DNA from: Hysterangium stoloniferum
Taxonomy: Eukaryota; Basidiomycota; Agaricomycetes; Hysterangiales; Hysterangiaceae
Reading direction: 5' to 3'
NCBI GenBank assembly: GCA_015178975.1
Contig: WHVD01000027.1
Span: forward strand, 682,001-746,000
DNA length: 64,000 nucleotides
Below the pieces are notes generated by a model. It ran no database searches. It was not told the DNA's origin and was given only the letters and a program-made list of their open reading frames with translations. This document shows positions 47,257 to 60,400 of this stretch, in pieces (within the stretch, counting starts at the first letter, position 1; the number at the start of each line of letters is the position of its first letter). The position numbers were made by a program, and so were the translations under genes.

Positions 47257-47623
47257 GTTATTTTCAAGCTAAATCACCGATTCCAAGTTGCAAAGCGTCG
47301 AGGCTAAGCCTAAGGGTAGACTAACTCATCCAGTCGCAGGTGACCTAATCGCCTGTGTCAAGTCATGTGATCGAACGCGAATGTGACACAGATAGGTGGC
47401 ATTTAGGCCAGTCTAGAAGTACCTTTGGCACTCTCGGAATTACTTGTATATTTTTACCCCCTTCATTTTCGTGGTTGTACTTGTAAATTACTAAAAGTGG
47501 TTAAATATTCCGAACTGGATTTTGAAAAACTCTTGCTCAAAATAGTGGGTTCAATCCAAAAAATTATGATCACAGGCTTCGAAACCAAACAGTCTCGTTC
47601 AAATAAACAATAATGCTACGTGT
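47257..47623. other. Intergenic gap between ELF1 and SEC16
   Basis: About 370 bp with the ELF1 promoter and SEC16 3' end. AT-rich near 47,440-47,560. No additional gene was found. Confidence 0.4.
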
Positions 47624-50600
47624 CTATGATGCACTCGGTTGCTGCAAAATATCAACGTATCTACTCCGGACATTGCGCTTACCCGCGGCTGATTTTGTTC
47701 GAGGTGGTCCCGGCGCTGGCCCAGAGCTTTCAGTGTTGAAGCTCGTTGCTAACGGTGGCGCAGAACCCGGCGGAGCTGCGTCCTCCTTTGGTACAAGGTT
47801 GGATCGTACCCGAGGAGGCTTTCGGCCAGTCAAGTCTGCTGCCGAAACAGCTCTTGGCGGTGGTGGTGGTGTACTGGAAGACCCGTTGGGAGATGGAGAC
47901 AAACCGACTGGGGCTGGAGATGCGGTACGCGGTCGAGATGGTGGGGGCGGGGGCGGGGTGGGGGTTGTAGGGGTAGCACCCGCCTGAAAACATGTTCCAG
48001 CAGCTAGCAAACACAGCAACCTTAAAAAAGGAACTGACCTTCTTATTGACCCAACGTTTGAGCTCCTTGTCATAATAGAATGATGTTTCTTCCCCAAGAT
48101 TAGCCTTGATCGGAGCAGGTGATGTACTACTGGAAGCTCGTGGCCACCAACGACCCAGCCAGGAGGTAGATTGTTGCTGCGACTCTGAAGTAATGCCTCT
48201 TAATGAATGCTGCCAAAACCTTGTGACATAGTCTTACCTGGTTTTGCTGCTTCTGACTTCTTCTCATCCTTTGCCTCCTTTGTGGGTTTGTCGCTAAGCT
48301 CGGTGTCAGATGTAGCCGATTCAGCCTTTGCCTTCGTGGCAGTATTACTAAAGCCTAAATCTTCCAGGTCCTCGTCGTCCTCTACTCTACTCTGCGAAGA
48401 TTTCGCTGCCATCGGAGTAGGTCCAGGCGAGAATTCGTCCATCAGAGATATGAAATTACCCTCTGTTTCCCTCTCATCAACTTCATGGAAAGTGGTGGCA
48501 GTGGGCGTAGGGCCAGCATTATCACTGGAGTGAGATCCCCACCAAGTTACCTCCTGGCCTTCGGATTCTGTAGTGTTGTCGTTTTCTGCGGTACCATTTA
48601 CAACACCCAGCGCAGGTTTGTAATGAGATATAGGGTTATACGCCTGTGCAAACGTCGTAGTTGCTGCACTAGCGGATGCCACTCGTGGAACAGGAGACGC
48701 GCGGTGTCTCTCCGGCCGTAAATGATCCATTGCGGAAGCCGCACGGTCGATAGGAGTACTTCCTAAAGCGTTAAATGGTGCAGCAACACCCGGATTCAAT
48801 GAGCCAGCGCCGTAAGGCGTAGAGCTTCTCGACGGTGCAGCTGACGAAGTTGCGGAAGAAATCGCACTATAATGCGAGAACGGGCCATAAGATTGGTGAG
48901 ATGGCTGAGCTGGTTCGTTCGCTGGGGACACTGCACCGTCTTCTCCTTCACCTACTATCAGTTTTGAGAACCTGCCCTCCAACCAGCTCCCAATAGTATC
49001 AAGACTTGGTTTCGACATTGTACGAGAAATCCACGAAGCTGTTTTGTCTAGCTGAGGCGCGGCAGTTAGACGATCAGAGAGATTTTTCAATTCTCCGACG
49101 AACGTGGGCGTGTAGAACTGTGACCCGCGAGTGGAAGCACGGATAGTACTACCAATTCCCTCACAATAGCTATTCGGATCAAGTAAATGAAATAAAAAAG
49201 GTGTATATTTTGACAATATAACCACTTACCGATTGGCAATTTCGACATGTCCCATTTCAGCCAAGTGTGAAGCTCGGACTAGCTTATATGCTTGAAGATG
49301 AGGAAGACCCGCGAATGCATCCTGGTTCTTCGATGGTGACAAAGAAAGAGCAAATTCCACGATTTCGGAAAAGATGGTAACATCCAAATCTTTATTGAAA
49401 TTTCGAAGCGTAGCTGGACTTTCACAGCCCACGAGAACAGTCCGGACGGATGGTGTACCAAGCCCTCCAAACGAAGACGTCCGAGGGGATAACAGATAGC
49501 TATTAATACAATGATTGAGTAAAGACAGATACCTAACGTAGACGAGATCATACCATGCATGCGCAGCATCGAACCATCGATTGGCAGATAAATAGTCACC
49601 CAAAGCAGTAAGTGCCGCAGAATCGCCTGCTGTCTGACTGAAAGCCATGATGGCTGCGGTTTCTTGCCATTTTTCAAGTGCTTCAGATGGTATGCTTGCA
49701 GTTAAAGCTGGTTGAGGAAAATTCGGTGAAATGGGTGTAGCGTGCAACCCGGGAACTGGAGGTGCCAGGGAAGCTTCTTTATTTGCGGCTATTGTAGTGG
49801 AAGGTATTAGCTCTTGAACTGTGGGCATCAAATCACCAGATCAAACTTTGAACTAGAAATACGGTTAATAACATACCTGCCAGAGCTCCCTGGCCAGAGA
49901 AAAGGCTGTATGCGACACGTAGACTCTCGCGACCATTGACTGTCGGGGCAGTTGTATCTGCCTTTGGTCCTGCAAATGAGCTCAAGTTCTGCTTGATACC
50001 CAGTTCAGAATGAATGAATTCTTTCACTACGTCCTTCCACGCCTGTGTGTCAACGCTACTCGCGATTAACATGGCATGTGCCCAAAGTTTTTCATCGATA
50101 GCATAATGATATGCTTTGCGCCGTTCACCTCGTAATAAAAATTCCTGCATCCTATCCAAAGCAGATGATCTAAGCGTGTAGTGGGCAAGTGGGGGCTCAT
50201 TGGAGTCAGTCAAAGCCGACCCATACGAGGATGTGATTGGAAGTTCTGTGTTGGATCCTCCAGAGAGAGGTGAGCCCTGCGCCTCCAATCTAGGTATAAG
50301 AGCCGAGCGAACCGCCCATTCAACGGAAGCACTAAAAGGGACGTTAGGGGGGAGAGACGCTTGATAAAACTTATATCAGATCACCTTCCAGATAACTGTC
50401 CGTCGTTCTGCACCATAGCCTTGAGTAAACGTGCCAAGACCAGTCTACCTTCTGCGTTGTTCCGTTCTTGGGAACCTGACGGGATGTGAGGGATGCCGCT
50501 GGATAATTCATCTGCGCGTTCCTCCAACCATTTTAAAAGGAGAGCCTTCTTGGCTTTCACATTTCCCGCTACTCCCACACCTACAGTACGTGCTAGGCTT

Positions 50601-52896
50601 ATCGAAGGCGGTCCAGGGTCAAAAAACAATGGTCCTGGATAGGACGCACCAGATGAGTCCATTGCTGAGGCTGGTATTATTTCATGCAGAGTACGAATAA
50701 GCACTGATGTCGATTGCCGTGCAGTCAAGGACACATCAAAGCCACTGATCGCATCACTAGCTGAATGAAAGCACGATACAAGCTTGCCACCAAACCCGAA
50801 GCTAATGACAGGAACACGAGCTGAGGCACGACCCAACGGATCATTTGTACCAAGCAGAGAAGGAGATGGCGCGTATGGTGCGTATGTAGGAGCTGCTATT
50901 AGGGTAGCGTAGTTCGCTGTAGAATCTAAGTCTGGTGCTGCGTAAGATTGTGTATCGGCCGTTTGGGGATCAGCACCACGGGGGTAACTGAAAGGCGAGG
51001 TATGTTCGCTATCGTGTGGTACCATGCTTTGTAGGCTTTGAGTACGTTGTGGAGCCGTATTTGGGGCGTAAGGATCATAGGAACGAGTATTTTCCGTTGC
51101 CGTTGTGTAACTACGCGGGCGATATGAGTCCTGCGACATGACTTCTGTGGTCTTAGACGATACATACGGGTCCCAAGATCTCTCCGAGACACTAGGTAGA
51201 GTAGGGTGTTGTTCGGAAGGCTTGTGATTGTCTGGTCGGTATGGATCAAAGGCAGAGGAACTAGCAGAAAACACATCAGCAACTGGAATGCCCTGCGTAC
51301 TTTTCGGGACGCCTTCCGGTGAACCTGTTAGAGGTGGGGGAGACGCTCTAGAGGACGAAGAATATGGTTCGATAGTTGCTGTTTTGCCGTCGTCGGAGGG
51401 ATGGTCCCTTCCGCCGTTCATTTGTTCTGCATCGTTCGGAGTGGCTGACATTCCAGTTACGTCGTCATCACCCAGATACTCATTTCTCGTGTCGCCAGCC
51501 TCGATTGATTCGTACCCGTCCCCTTCACGGCTATTGCTCTCCGATATGGAACGAGGACCGTGTTGATCCACATTCATCTGAATTGGTGCATTTTCGATCA
51601 GGCGGCTGGATGAATCCACGTCATATGCATGTGGGAAGTGATCTCCAGCCAAACTTGTGGTACTGGGTTGCGCTGTGACGGTTGCTGTCTCATTTAATGC
51701 ATGCCCAGGTTGCGCCGCTGACACCAGTCCATCTATACCCACTTTAAGTTCAAGAACAACAAACGACTAAATATGAACCAACCATAATAGCTCCCACTAC
51801 CATTTCTAGGCCATGAAGAATCGTCTGAACTGCTCGCCTTAACGAAATGAGGGGCTGGCGGTGGTGGTGGCGGAGGAACCACGTGTTGCGACACGGACTC
51901 CTGCCGCAGATAGTATGGGACGGCGGGTGGCTGAGCAATGGCTGCATTCCGTGTCTTTACTCGACTCTTCGGAAGCATGGGGGGGTCATATGCATTGAGT
52001 GTAGTCGGTCGGTACGCAGCGACATCGCTCACAGGCTGCTTTACAACCTCTTGTGTTCTATCATATACAGTTGAAGCCCCCGCGGAGGAGCTGGTATGGT
52101 GTTGGAATTTCGGGGGCTGATAAGCGTTATAAGCAGGTTGATTGTATGCGGTCTGTTGAGCAGTAACCGGTGGGTCATAGGAGGAAGACAGCGGGACTGG
52201 GGGAACGGTGTGTTGATAACTAGCTTGCACTGGCGCATATGACTGTTGATTAGACTGGCCAGACCCCATTGGCGGGATGGCGGGTTGATGACTAGATTGT
52301 ACTGGTACATAGGGCTGCTGGTAGGACTGTTGATTAATCTGGCCCGGCGGCACATTATAGTTGTTCTGTTGTGGAGTTACGTGGTAAGACGGGGAATAAT
52401 AGCCCGTTTGCGGCGCATACGGATCACTTGATTGTTGTTTCGCTGAAAATATAAATATAAATTAGGTTCCTACTGAAATAAATGCACATATCATACATGA
52501 ATAGTCATATGTTGAAGCATGCTGCTGCGTTTTCGCTTCGTAAGGGTGCCACTGACCATATTCATCGTGCCAGCCTTGATTCTGGTAGGCCGTTGAACCG
52601 TAGTCCGTCTGGGAATGCACCTGTGAATCGACGGCTGCTGGAAATGGGTTTGTCACAGGAGAGGTGCCACGTGCAGACTGATATGATTCGAATAGAGATG
52701 AAGCACTCCCGTCGGGACCAGCCTCGGGGAGATTCGATGCAGTATCACTGACCAAGGATGAATCTTCTTCTGAACCGGTATGTTCTGGCCGAGAATTACT
52801 GAATGCAGTCGAAAAGAAGTCAGTAGCTGTATCATCCCCTGAACCAAAGAGAGATGCTGCAGCCTCTACAGTGACTGTCGACTCCTCATTAGCCAT
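47624..52896 (-). CDS. SEC16: COPII coat scaffold Sec16
   Basis: Sec16 marks ER exit sites and organises the COPII coat. The start MANEESTVTVEAAASLFGSG is followed by a very long disordered half rich in Gln, Pro, Ser and Tyr (WHDEYGQWHPYEAK; many QQSY..PVQ repeats). The conserved central domain begins ASARVPVISFGFGGKLVSCF and includes SGASYPGPLFFDPGPPSISL. The ACE1-type helical region follows: YTLRSSALDRMQEFLLRGER, KAYHYAIDEKLWAHAMLIAS, then QETAAIMAFSQTAGDSAALT and LGDYLSANRWFDAAHAWYDL. A second disordered part leads to a proline-rich tail that ends RSRYVDILQQPSAS, the typical C-terminus. About 1,600 residues in eight or so exons. The ATG at 52896 is the only one that opens the acidic head. 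Confidence 0.93.
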
Positions 52897-53228
52897 AGTA
52901 GAGTATACGAAAGATACGACACGTCTCTCTACCGTGGGCGCTAAATGGTGGTCACAAAGTGTAACTTGCAACATTTTTTTAGTACGCCACAACATTGATA
53001 CTGTTTCGTCGAGTACATATCGTATTATTTTGCGACAGGCTCTAGAATAACAACTAAACAAGAGTGATCGTCTGTGCGGGGGAAAGCAGAGACAGCTGAT
53101 GATTATCGTCAAAGCAGTAAGAATGCGAGGGGTAAATGGAATGAATGAATGCAATATGCGATGAGAACAATGGTAGAAGAGCAGTTCATAGGTGTTTTTG
53201 GAAATAATAATGGGAATGATTGTCATGC
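52897..53228. other. Intergenic gap between SEC16 and the PUF gene
   Basis: About 330 bp holding the SEC16 promoter and PUF 3' UTR. No repeat or small gene is evident. Confidence 0.4.
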
Positions 53229-56200
53229 TCATGCACTCCGAGGTTCGATGGGGATACCAGCGTTGTCATCAACCGTTTTCAAAGGAGCACATTTCTCTAG
53301 AAGCCTCTCAACTGTTGGAATCATCAATCAAATCAAATGATAGGAGAATCATGCCAAAAACACGTACTGGAAACTAAGTGCTTACTATACGCGCTAGAAT
53401 ATCGACGCATGCTCACGAGCTGCGGTCGTATCTTGCTCACTAGCTCTTCTTTCTGGTCGCCATCAACAACCATCAAAGAACGTTGAAGAACATAGTCTAT
53501 AATGGTGCAATCCCTGAGCATAATATGTATTAGAGCGCTACTTTCATACGCACTAGCAAACTGGTCCTTCATCATGGTCACAATAGGGGTCACACCGTCC
53601 TGTTTTGGCGTCATTATCTCCTCAATGAGCACACGACGATTTTCTGCGTCTGCCATAATCAACGCTTTCTCGCATACATTGGACGCGAATTTGTGTCTAG
53701 CCATATGGAGCATCTGTCCCCGAAGTTTGGATACTATTAACAGGCGGTCTTCGGGCTTCCCGTGCTCCAAGACAAACTGGACAACATAATTCTGCAACAA
53801 TACAGTTAATAAATAAGTTGCGGTGGCAATCAAATAATCGTCATTACCCCAAACTGATCTTGCATTAGATTAATGGTGTATTTATGCAACTCCTCCAGTA
53901 ACGGTCTATTCTGCTCATCACCCAGATGCTCGAAGCAACGCTGTAATACACGACACCCATATGGGTGTGTCGACAACTCGTAGACGTTACCACGGAAGGC
54001 ATTGACGAAGCCTAGACGATCGGTAGACACCCGTTCAATAAGCTTCTGGATAACCTGTACATATGGAACATCAGCAAAGTCATTTACTGAAGTATTAACT
54101 TATCCCAACTTACGTGATTACCGTTTGCATCTTTAACGCATTTTAACACATGACTATCTAACTCTTTTACAAAGTTCGCCTGTTGGTCGGGAAGAATGTA
54201 TTCCACCGCCTACAGAAAAGAAATAGAGTCAGTTGTTAATTGTGCAGGAGGTCTAGACTTGGCTTGCCTTCTGGACAACCCTGCAGCCATACATCTGCAG
54301 AGAAAGGGCCAGAATATGACCCTCCATTGTGCTTGCAAGCTGCGTTTTTTGAACTTGAGTACCGTGTTCAAAAAGTTTTTGAATAACCTGGAACACGTCA
54401 AGCATAAGCGACAACGTAGCAAAGACAATGGTTCAAAATCTCACGTAGTTGCCGAAGACGTCCTGGATAAGTTGCAAGGCGTTATTGGGCACAATCTCAT
54501 CAAACACGATCTGTTTCTCGTCACTGGTGGCAGTCTCGAGCTTTTGTTGGATAAACCTAGACCCATGCTGGTCACCACTAAATTCAACGACATAGCCAAG
54601 AATGTCCTAGATGATCCTTAGAGTTGATGTGCAACGGGTAAGATAAAAATACATACTCTCAATTCCCATTTGCGGGCCCTATTAGCACGGAATTCATCAA
54701 GCAACGGACTACGTAGAGCAACGGTCGAGCCTCCATTATCATCCCGGCGATTAGGGCGCAAGCCTGGGTATAAATGCATTGTATGATTAGCAGCGGCATG
54801 GGGATACATTGATGCCCCTTGTAGACCCATCATTACTGGAAGCTGTCCGGTATATTCGACACCAGTGGTATATGCCTGAGCGTGCGGGGAAGGGGTTGAA
54901 TGTCGCATATTCGCAACAAGGAGATTCTGTTGGTGAGATAACTGCTGATGCTGCTGTTGCATAGTGTAGGGCATGCCCTACACCACATAAATTTTGGGAA
55001 GAAAAAAAGAACATTAATAATACTTGCCTGCAAGTCTCGTTTTTTGTCGGTTAGAGTGGCTGCAGCGACGGAGGTGAGCTGAGGGTTAGCCATCTGGGCA
55101 GGAGGGGGTGGATGATAAATCATAGTTTGGTGTGGAGGATAAAAATATTGAGAGCCTGACGGCCTGGCTGCACCATTATATTCATAAAAAACCCCGGATG
55201 GTGTGCGATGGAGGTCAGAATGTCCGTGAGGATGCATAGGTTGTGCAGAAACGGAGGGATACAAGCCTCCCGGGGAAGGAGATGCGTTTGGGGCTGTCGT
55301 TGTTCCATACATGGCGGTAGGGTCAGTGCTATTCCGGTACGAATCATAGCTATAGGAGTATTCGACCGGGAATTGTTCGCGACCTGGTGCACTAGTCGCA
55401 TAGTATGCCGAGTAATCCGCCTGTGGATAGGCCCCATATGCCGGACGGGGGGGTTGAGGTTGCATAGGAGGGGGCGGGGGACGAACTTGTGGGACTGGAA
55501 TGTTCTGAGCAGGGGCTGCAATGTGTGTGTTGGACTGCTGACGGTAGGATGATGCTTGCCCAGAGTTATATTCGTCTTCGACGGCCATTCCTCTTAATCC
55601 TAGGGATAATTCATCCACATTTGCCGACTGCACATTCTCATAGTTTGATTGAGGGTTATTTGCGTGGACTGGAAGTGCAGCGGGCTGTCCAGAAAATGGC
55701 GACGAAGATGCAAAACCGCCCGACCTTGTGGGTGATGCTGACTTGGTTGCTCCGCCATCGAGGCGCTGAGGAGAAAAGGAGGCTTTAACAGGTCGATCTC
55801 CATCTTCCATAAGCCTCTTCTCATCGTCTTGAGCAAGGCCAACGATCCGAGGAGCCGACAGGGCTGCTGCTTGAGCGGCAGTTGCTTGCCGTTGACGCGC
55901 CTGCTGTAACGAATACGCATGATTAGGTGAATGTACGTCCTAAAATACAGAAGAGTCCATATAGGAAAACAACCAAAAAAAAAATTTGAACGGACCGTAT
56001 GCTCCTTCTTTTGAGGGCTTCCAACACCCTCTGCAGTCGGGCTACTTGTTATATCCCACGATGTAGAATTACCTGAGACACGTGTAGCATTCCAGGCGGA
56101 CTCTCCCATGGGAGTACGGTAGTTGTTGTCACCCGCTGGAAGAGGCTCGGTCATGCTTGTAGCCGACGACACGGACGCTGTCCTCTTGGAATTACTAGTG

Positions 56201-56495
56201 CCGTTAGCCCAAACCTGTATTACATTGAGCAAGTCGGTCATATTTAAGTGGAAAAATAACGTTACCTGCCAGCCATTATTTAGACCTTTCAAGCCTGCAC
56301 TGGACATCCCGACGCCAAACATATTACTGGCCGGAGTCAATTTTCGCTGACCGTGTGCCTATAGCCTTTTTCAATGGAAATGGATATAGACTTTCAAGAA
56401 ATACGCACGGTATTAGGAGAGCCTGAAGGCGAATGACCTGCGGAATGGGAAGAGGAACCTGACGGTTTACGTGTTCCGTTGGTATTAGAAGACAT
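53229..56495 (-). CDS. Pumilio-family PUF RNA-binding protein
   Basis: PUF proteins bind 3' UTRs and repress or stabilise mRNAs. The start [20 protein letters not shown] opens about 600 disordered residues rich in Pro, Gln, Ser and Tyr. The C-terminal Pumilio domain holds eight repeats, split by introns. The base-contact residues read, repeat 1 to 8: SRxxQ (HGSRFIQ), NYxxQ, CRxxQ (YGCRVVQ), NHxxQ, CRxxQ (YGCRVLQ), NYxxQ, SNxxE (ASNVCEK) and NYxxQ. This is the classical Pumilio/Puf3 code, predicting the RNA site UGUAnAUA. The last exon restores [20 protein letters not shown] and ends IPIEPRSA at 53229. About 950 residues. The yeast counterpart could be Puf3 or another Pumilio-type protein; I leave the symbol blank. 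Confidence 0.92.
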
Positions 56496-57469
56496 GGTAA
56501 AAATGCAGGCTTTATGAAGTACTGGATGGTGCATGGACGCGTTTTAAGACACGAAAAAAGGTGTTAAGAGGGGGAGACGTACGGTATAAAATTTTCTAGA
56601 TTAAAGGACAGCGGGAGATCGTGTCCTATGGGAATATTTTGTAGTCTATGAACAAATGTAGAGGGGGTAAGAAGAACGAGCCGTTGGTGCGAAAAAAATA
56701 GTCAATGGGACGGCGAATGTTGGATATATTATAAACGTAACGTACGGGATCTAAAGAACAGGGTAATAGCGCGGCGTCAGATATTATTCATTTCCCATTC
56801 AGATCCAAGCCCCAGCCGGTCGGGTTCACGTAAACACTGATAAAAAGAGAAAAAATCTTACATAATGAAATGGGCACGCCAGACAGTAGCCCAAATGGCC
56901 AAAAGTATACTTTTTTCGTAGTAGGGTAGAAGGAGGAGGAATGCGAAGTGGAGGAGGACAGAATGTCGGGGCTCGGGGCTTGAACTGGAGCTCTTGCCGC
57001 ACCTGCCCGACACGAGCGTCTGTTGCAGTCCTCGCCGTGTTTCATATTGGAGTTGAGTTCAACATTTCACGCCTATTTAATATTTCCTGTTTGTTATAAA
57101 TGGCGCATGTACAGAAGCGATAGATAGGTGAATTGATGAGAAAAGAAGTCGGTACGAATCTCACGATCAACCCAGCCCAGCTCGACGGCGCATCGCGCCG
57201 CTGACTTAAGAAGCAGCACAGAACGTTGCCCCGTACCTTCTAATAGGTCACACTAGCGGAGATCCATGTCTATAGGTCAGGGCGCCACTGTCCAAATCCA
57301 GGGCTGATGCATCGCACAGCAATCGCAAATTTCTTGTCCGGTCGCGTCGGTCTAAGTACATAACTTAAGCTCGCAACCACCAACATCGTAATCTATCAAC
57401 CGACTAGTACTAGCCGACTCGAATACACAAAAGAACACATGCGACCACTTGGTAACTCTCCATATACAT
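56496..57469. other. Long intergenic region upstream of the PUF gene
   Basis: Nearly 1 kb between the PUF start and the kinesin-1 stop, the longest gap in the gene-dense half. It should hold the PUF promoter and a long 5' UTR, plus the kinesin-1 3' UTR. An open frame on the minus strand (56,788-57,045) has no recognisable domain. No repeat was matched. Confidence 0.4.
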
Positions 57470-60400
57470 TCAACTCCCTCGAGAGTTGGAGAAAAACCAC
57501 GACGCTCGTTTCGCTGTAAAATTTTTGTCAATATCACCCGCTTTACTCGTGGGCTAGGTCGCTCACCAGCTCCACTGCAACATTCAATTTAATACACATT
57601 TCAAACCATGAAAAAAAAATTATGAACGCACCTGCCCTCTTCCGCTTGCATGCGTCCCAACGGTGACGCTGGCGATGCAGCACCTGCAAATGACGGACTT
57701 CCTAGTGTAGCTGCGCCGGCCCCTCCACCTCCACCACGTAGCGGCTTCGCGATGCGTCCAAAGCTAAGACCACCACCAGTAGCAGGTTTCAAAGCTGTAA
57801 AAATGGTTAACTCGCTCAGAGTGGTGTGACATATGTCACAGGGACCCACCTCGGGCTTGATCTAGCCGTTCCCGAACCGCTTGTAGCTGCGCTTCAAACT
57901 TCTGATTTTGAGCCGCTAACCGTCGGTCGGCATCTTGTAGAAGAGCCTCCAAATTTTGAATGCGTTCATTTCTTGCAAGCAGTTTACGCTCGGCTATTCC
58001 GGCCTCCTTTTTTAATGAAGAGTTCTGGTCAACCAACTGATGAATTCACATCAGTGGGGTTCCTCTCGTTTAGATTCAGAGAATATATTTCTACATACCT
58101 GCTTTTGAACCAATGTCAGCTGTTCAAGATTGCGCTCGAGGAATGCCATCTTCTTCTGCTGTGCCTTGCTATTACTGTTGCGAATAACATTGTTGTATTG
58201 CTCTTTAATCTCGTCAAGTTGAATCTCGAGCTCAACAACCTGCCAGTGAAGAAGAAACCTATGTCAGAGGCTGCAATTGAAAAGATACACGAGTCCAACC
58301 TTCTCGCAGCGGTTATGAAGATCCTTCATGAGATTCTTCTTGACCCCGTCAAACTCCGCAAGTTGAACTGTAATCGCCTTCCGCGTACGTTCAAGGTCCT
58401 TTGCGCTCTCAGCAAGGTTCTTTCCACCCTCGATCCCCGCCGATGTAACCGCAAATGCACGCTAATAAAGATCGAGTTAATATTAGAAAGACAAATACAT
58501 AGCACGTCCACCCACTTTGACTTCCTCATTGAGGTTCTTTAGTTCGTTGATATTGGCATTCAAGCTACGGATTTCATTCACTTTAAGGTCAAGCTGTTGC
58601 TTCAGATCTTGGACCTCATTGACATGTGCTTCTCGTTTAACCGCAAACTGAGCTTCAAGCTTGCTCTGGTGATAACCTCCTTAGTATCGTATGGCCACAC
58701 TTATACGGAATGCGCTCACCTTGTAGTCAACCATCGATTCAGCAACGTCAACGTTGTTGTTCTCTTCATCGTGTATTGTTTTCTCTAGTAATGTTGCATA
58801 AGACTGTATATCTCCATCCCAAATTAAGTCTGTTCGTACCTAGTAATTCCTCATATTCAGTTTCTAGGGCTGATAGACGCTGCTCTAACTCGGCCTTGCG
58901 CCGCTCATGGTGTTCGCTCGTCTCTTGTGCGACGATCAACTTATCCATGAGGTCGCGAACTTGCTGTTGGCCATCGGTTAGCTGTCGTCGTAGTGTTGTA
59001 ATATCCTCTGCTGTTAGAGAAGAGATGGCTGTATCCGTATCAATGGTATCAAGTTTGGCCAGAGTGGCTCGTAGAAGGTCCTCCTTCTCCGAAAAGGCTC
59101 CTTGCTATAAACATTTCTCCGAGTAAGCGTACGTCCCAACATGACGATAAATAAATTACGGTATCAAATTGTGCCATCATCATGGCCATCTTCTCCGCTT
59201 TCTTCTTCTCCTTATCCTCAGCTGATAAATCCGCCTGTAACGACTTGAGGCCGTCGATGGTCTTCTTCAACTCTTCTAACTCATTGGTCAGATCTTGATT
59301 TTGTTCCTTGAGAATGTCGATGGTGATTCCACTCTCTTTATTGTCATAATCAAGACGCTCCAGTTGCAAACGTAACTCATTGAGTTGACTTGACATTGCT
59401 TTGTTCTCCTGCAAAAAATAATATATCAGCTACACTCAATACTACAGTGTAAATAGCAAGCGTCACCCTAGATGCCAAAGCCTCCGATTCTTTGACGAAG
59501 TTCAGCTCCTCCCGAATTTCTTGTACCAGCTTCTGTTGAGCAACCAACGCGCTCTCCTTCTCGGCCAATTGGTCAGTAAGCTCGTTCTCTCTCTTCAAGA
59601 AGTCTTCTCGTTCATCCTTTTCGAGACCAATCACTGTTGGCGTCTGGGGACGACTATCCACTTCACCACGCAAGCTTTCTACTGCGGGGATGGAAGGAGT
59701 AAGACTCCTGGCCGTCGACGGCGTCAAGGGCCCAGTGGTCTTTTTGGTGGTCGACACCGCCGCGCCAGTTTTGTCGGCACTCGCATAACCGTTAGGGTCA
59801 ACATGCCCTCCCGAACGCCATATTGCCAATTCTGCCTCCAGTGCAGCAATGTACGTCTGATAAGATGCATTCGCCGTCTGAGCCTTCTTGAGCAGTCCCT
59901 TGAGTTCCGCAGGCGATAATTCTGCATTGACACGTGCAGTGTTCTTGATCGACTTGGCACGCATACCAAAACGTAGCGTTGATAGAGTTTCTGCCTCATT
60001 ATACGATGAGGGGGAGCAGTTAATAATTAAAGTAGTTCGTGAGTTGCCACCGAGCGATTCTTGCAGGATACGAGTCAGCTTTGAGTCCCTGTATGGAATA
60101 TGCGTCGACTGTCACCCCGATTAGCTCTGGTACTGATACCATCGTAAACTCCTCACCTTTCCGTCTGTTAGAGCATTAATGACCATCCCAAGCGCAGAGA
60201 GTGATTTGTTGATCTTCTTGGCTTCCTCCAGTGTCTGGCCTGATGCTCCAGTCTTGCCAACCTTCTCAGAGCCTGCCAAATCGACCAGGTACAGATTGCC
60301 CGTCTTCTGCGCCCCTGTGTCTGTGTTCCGTTGTTGAATCGTAATTAAGAAAATCGAATGAGAACGTGAACTCTCGGCGTTCATATCTACAAGACGATGA

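Noticed and set aside
48207-51678. Long plus-strand open frames across the Sec16 and PUF genes
   Set aside because: They are antisense shadows of Pro/Ser/Gln-rich coding sequence and carry no domain.
56788-57045. 85-residue open frame between PUF and kinesin-1
   Set aside because: Low complexity, no domain, lies in an upstream or 3' UTR region; no splice evidence.
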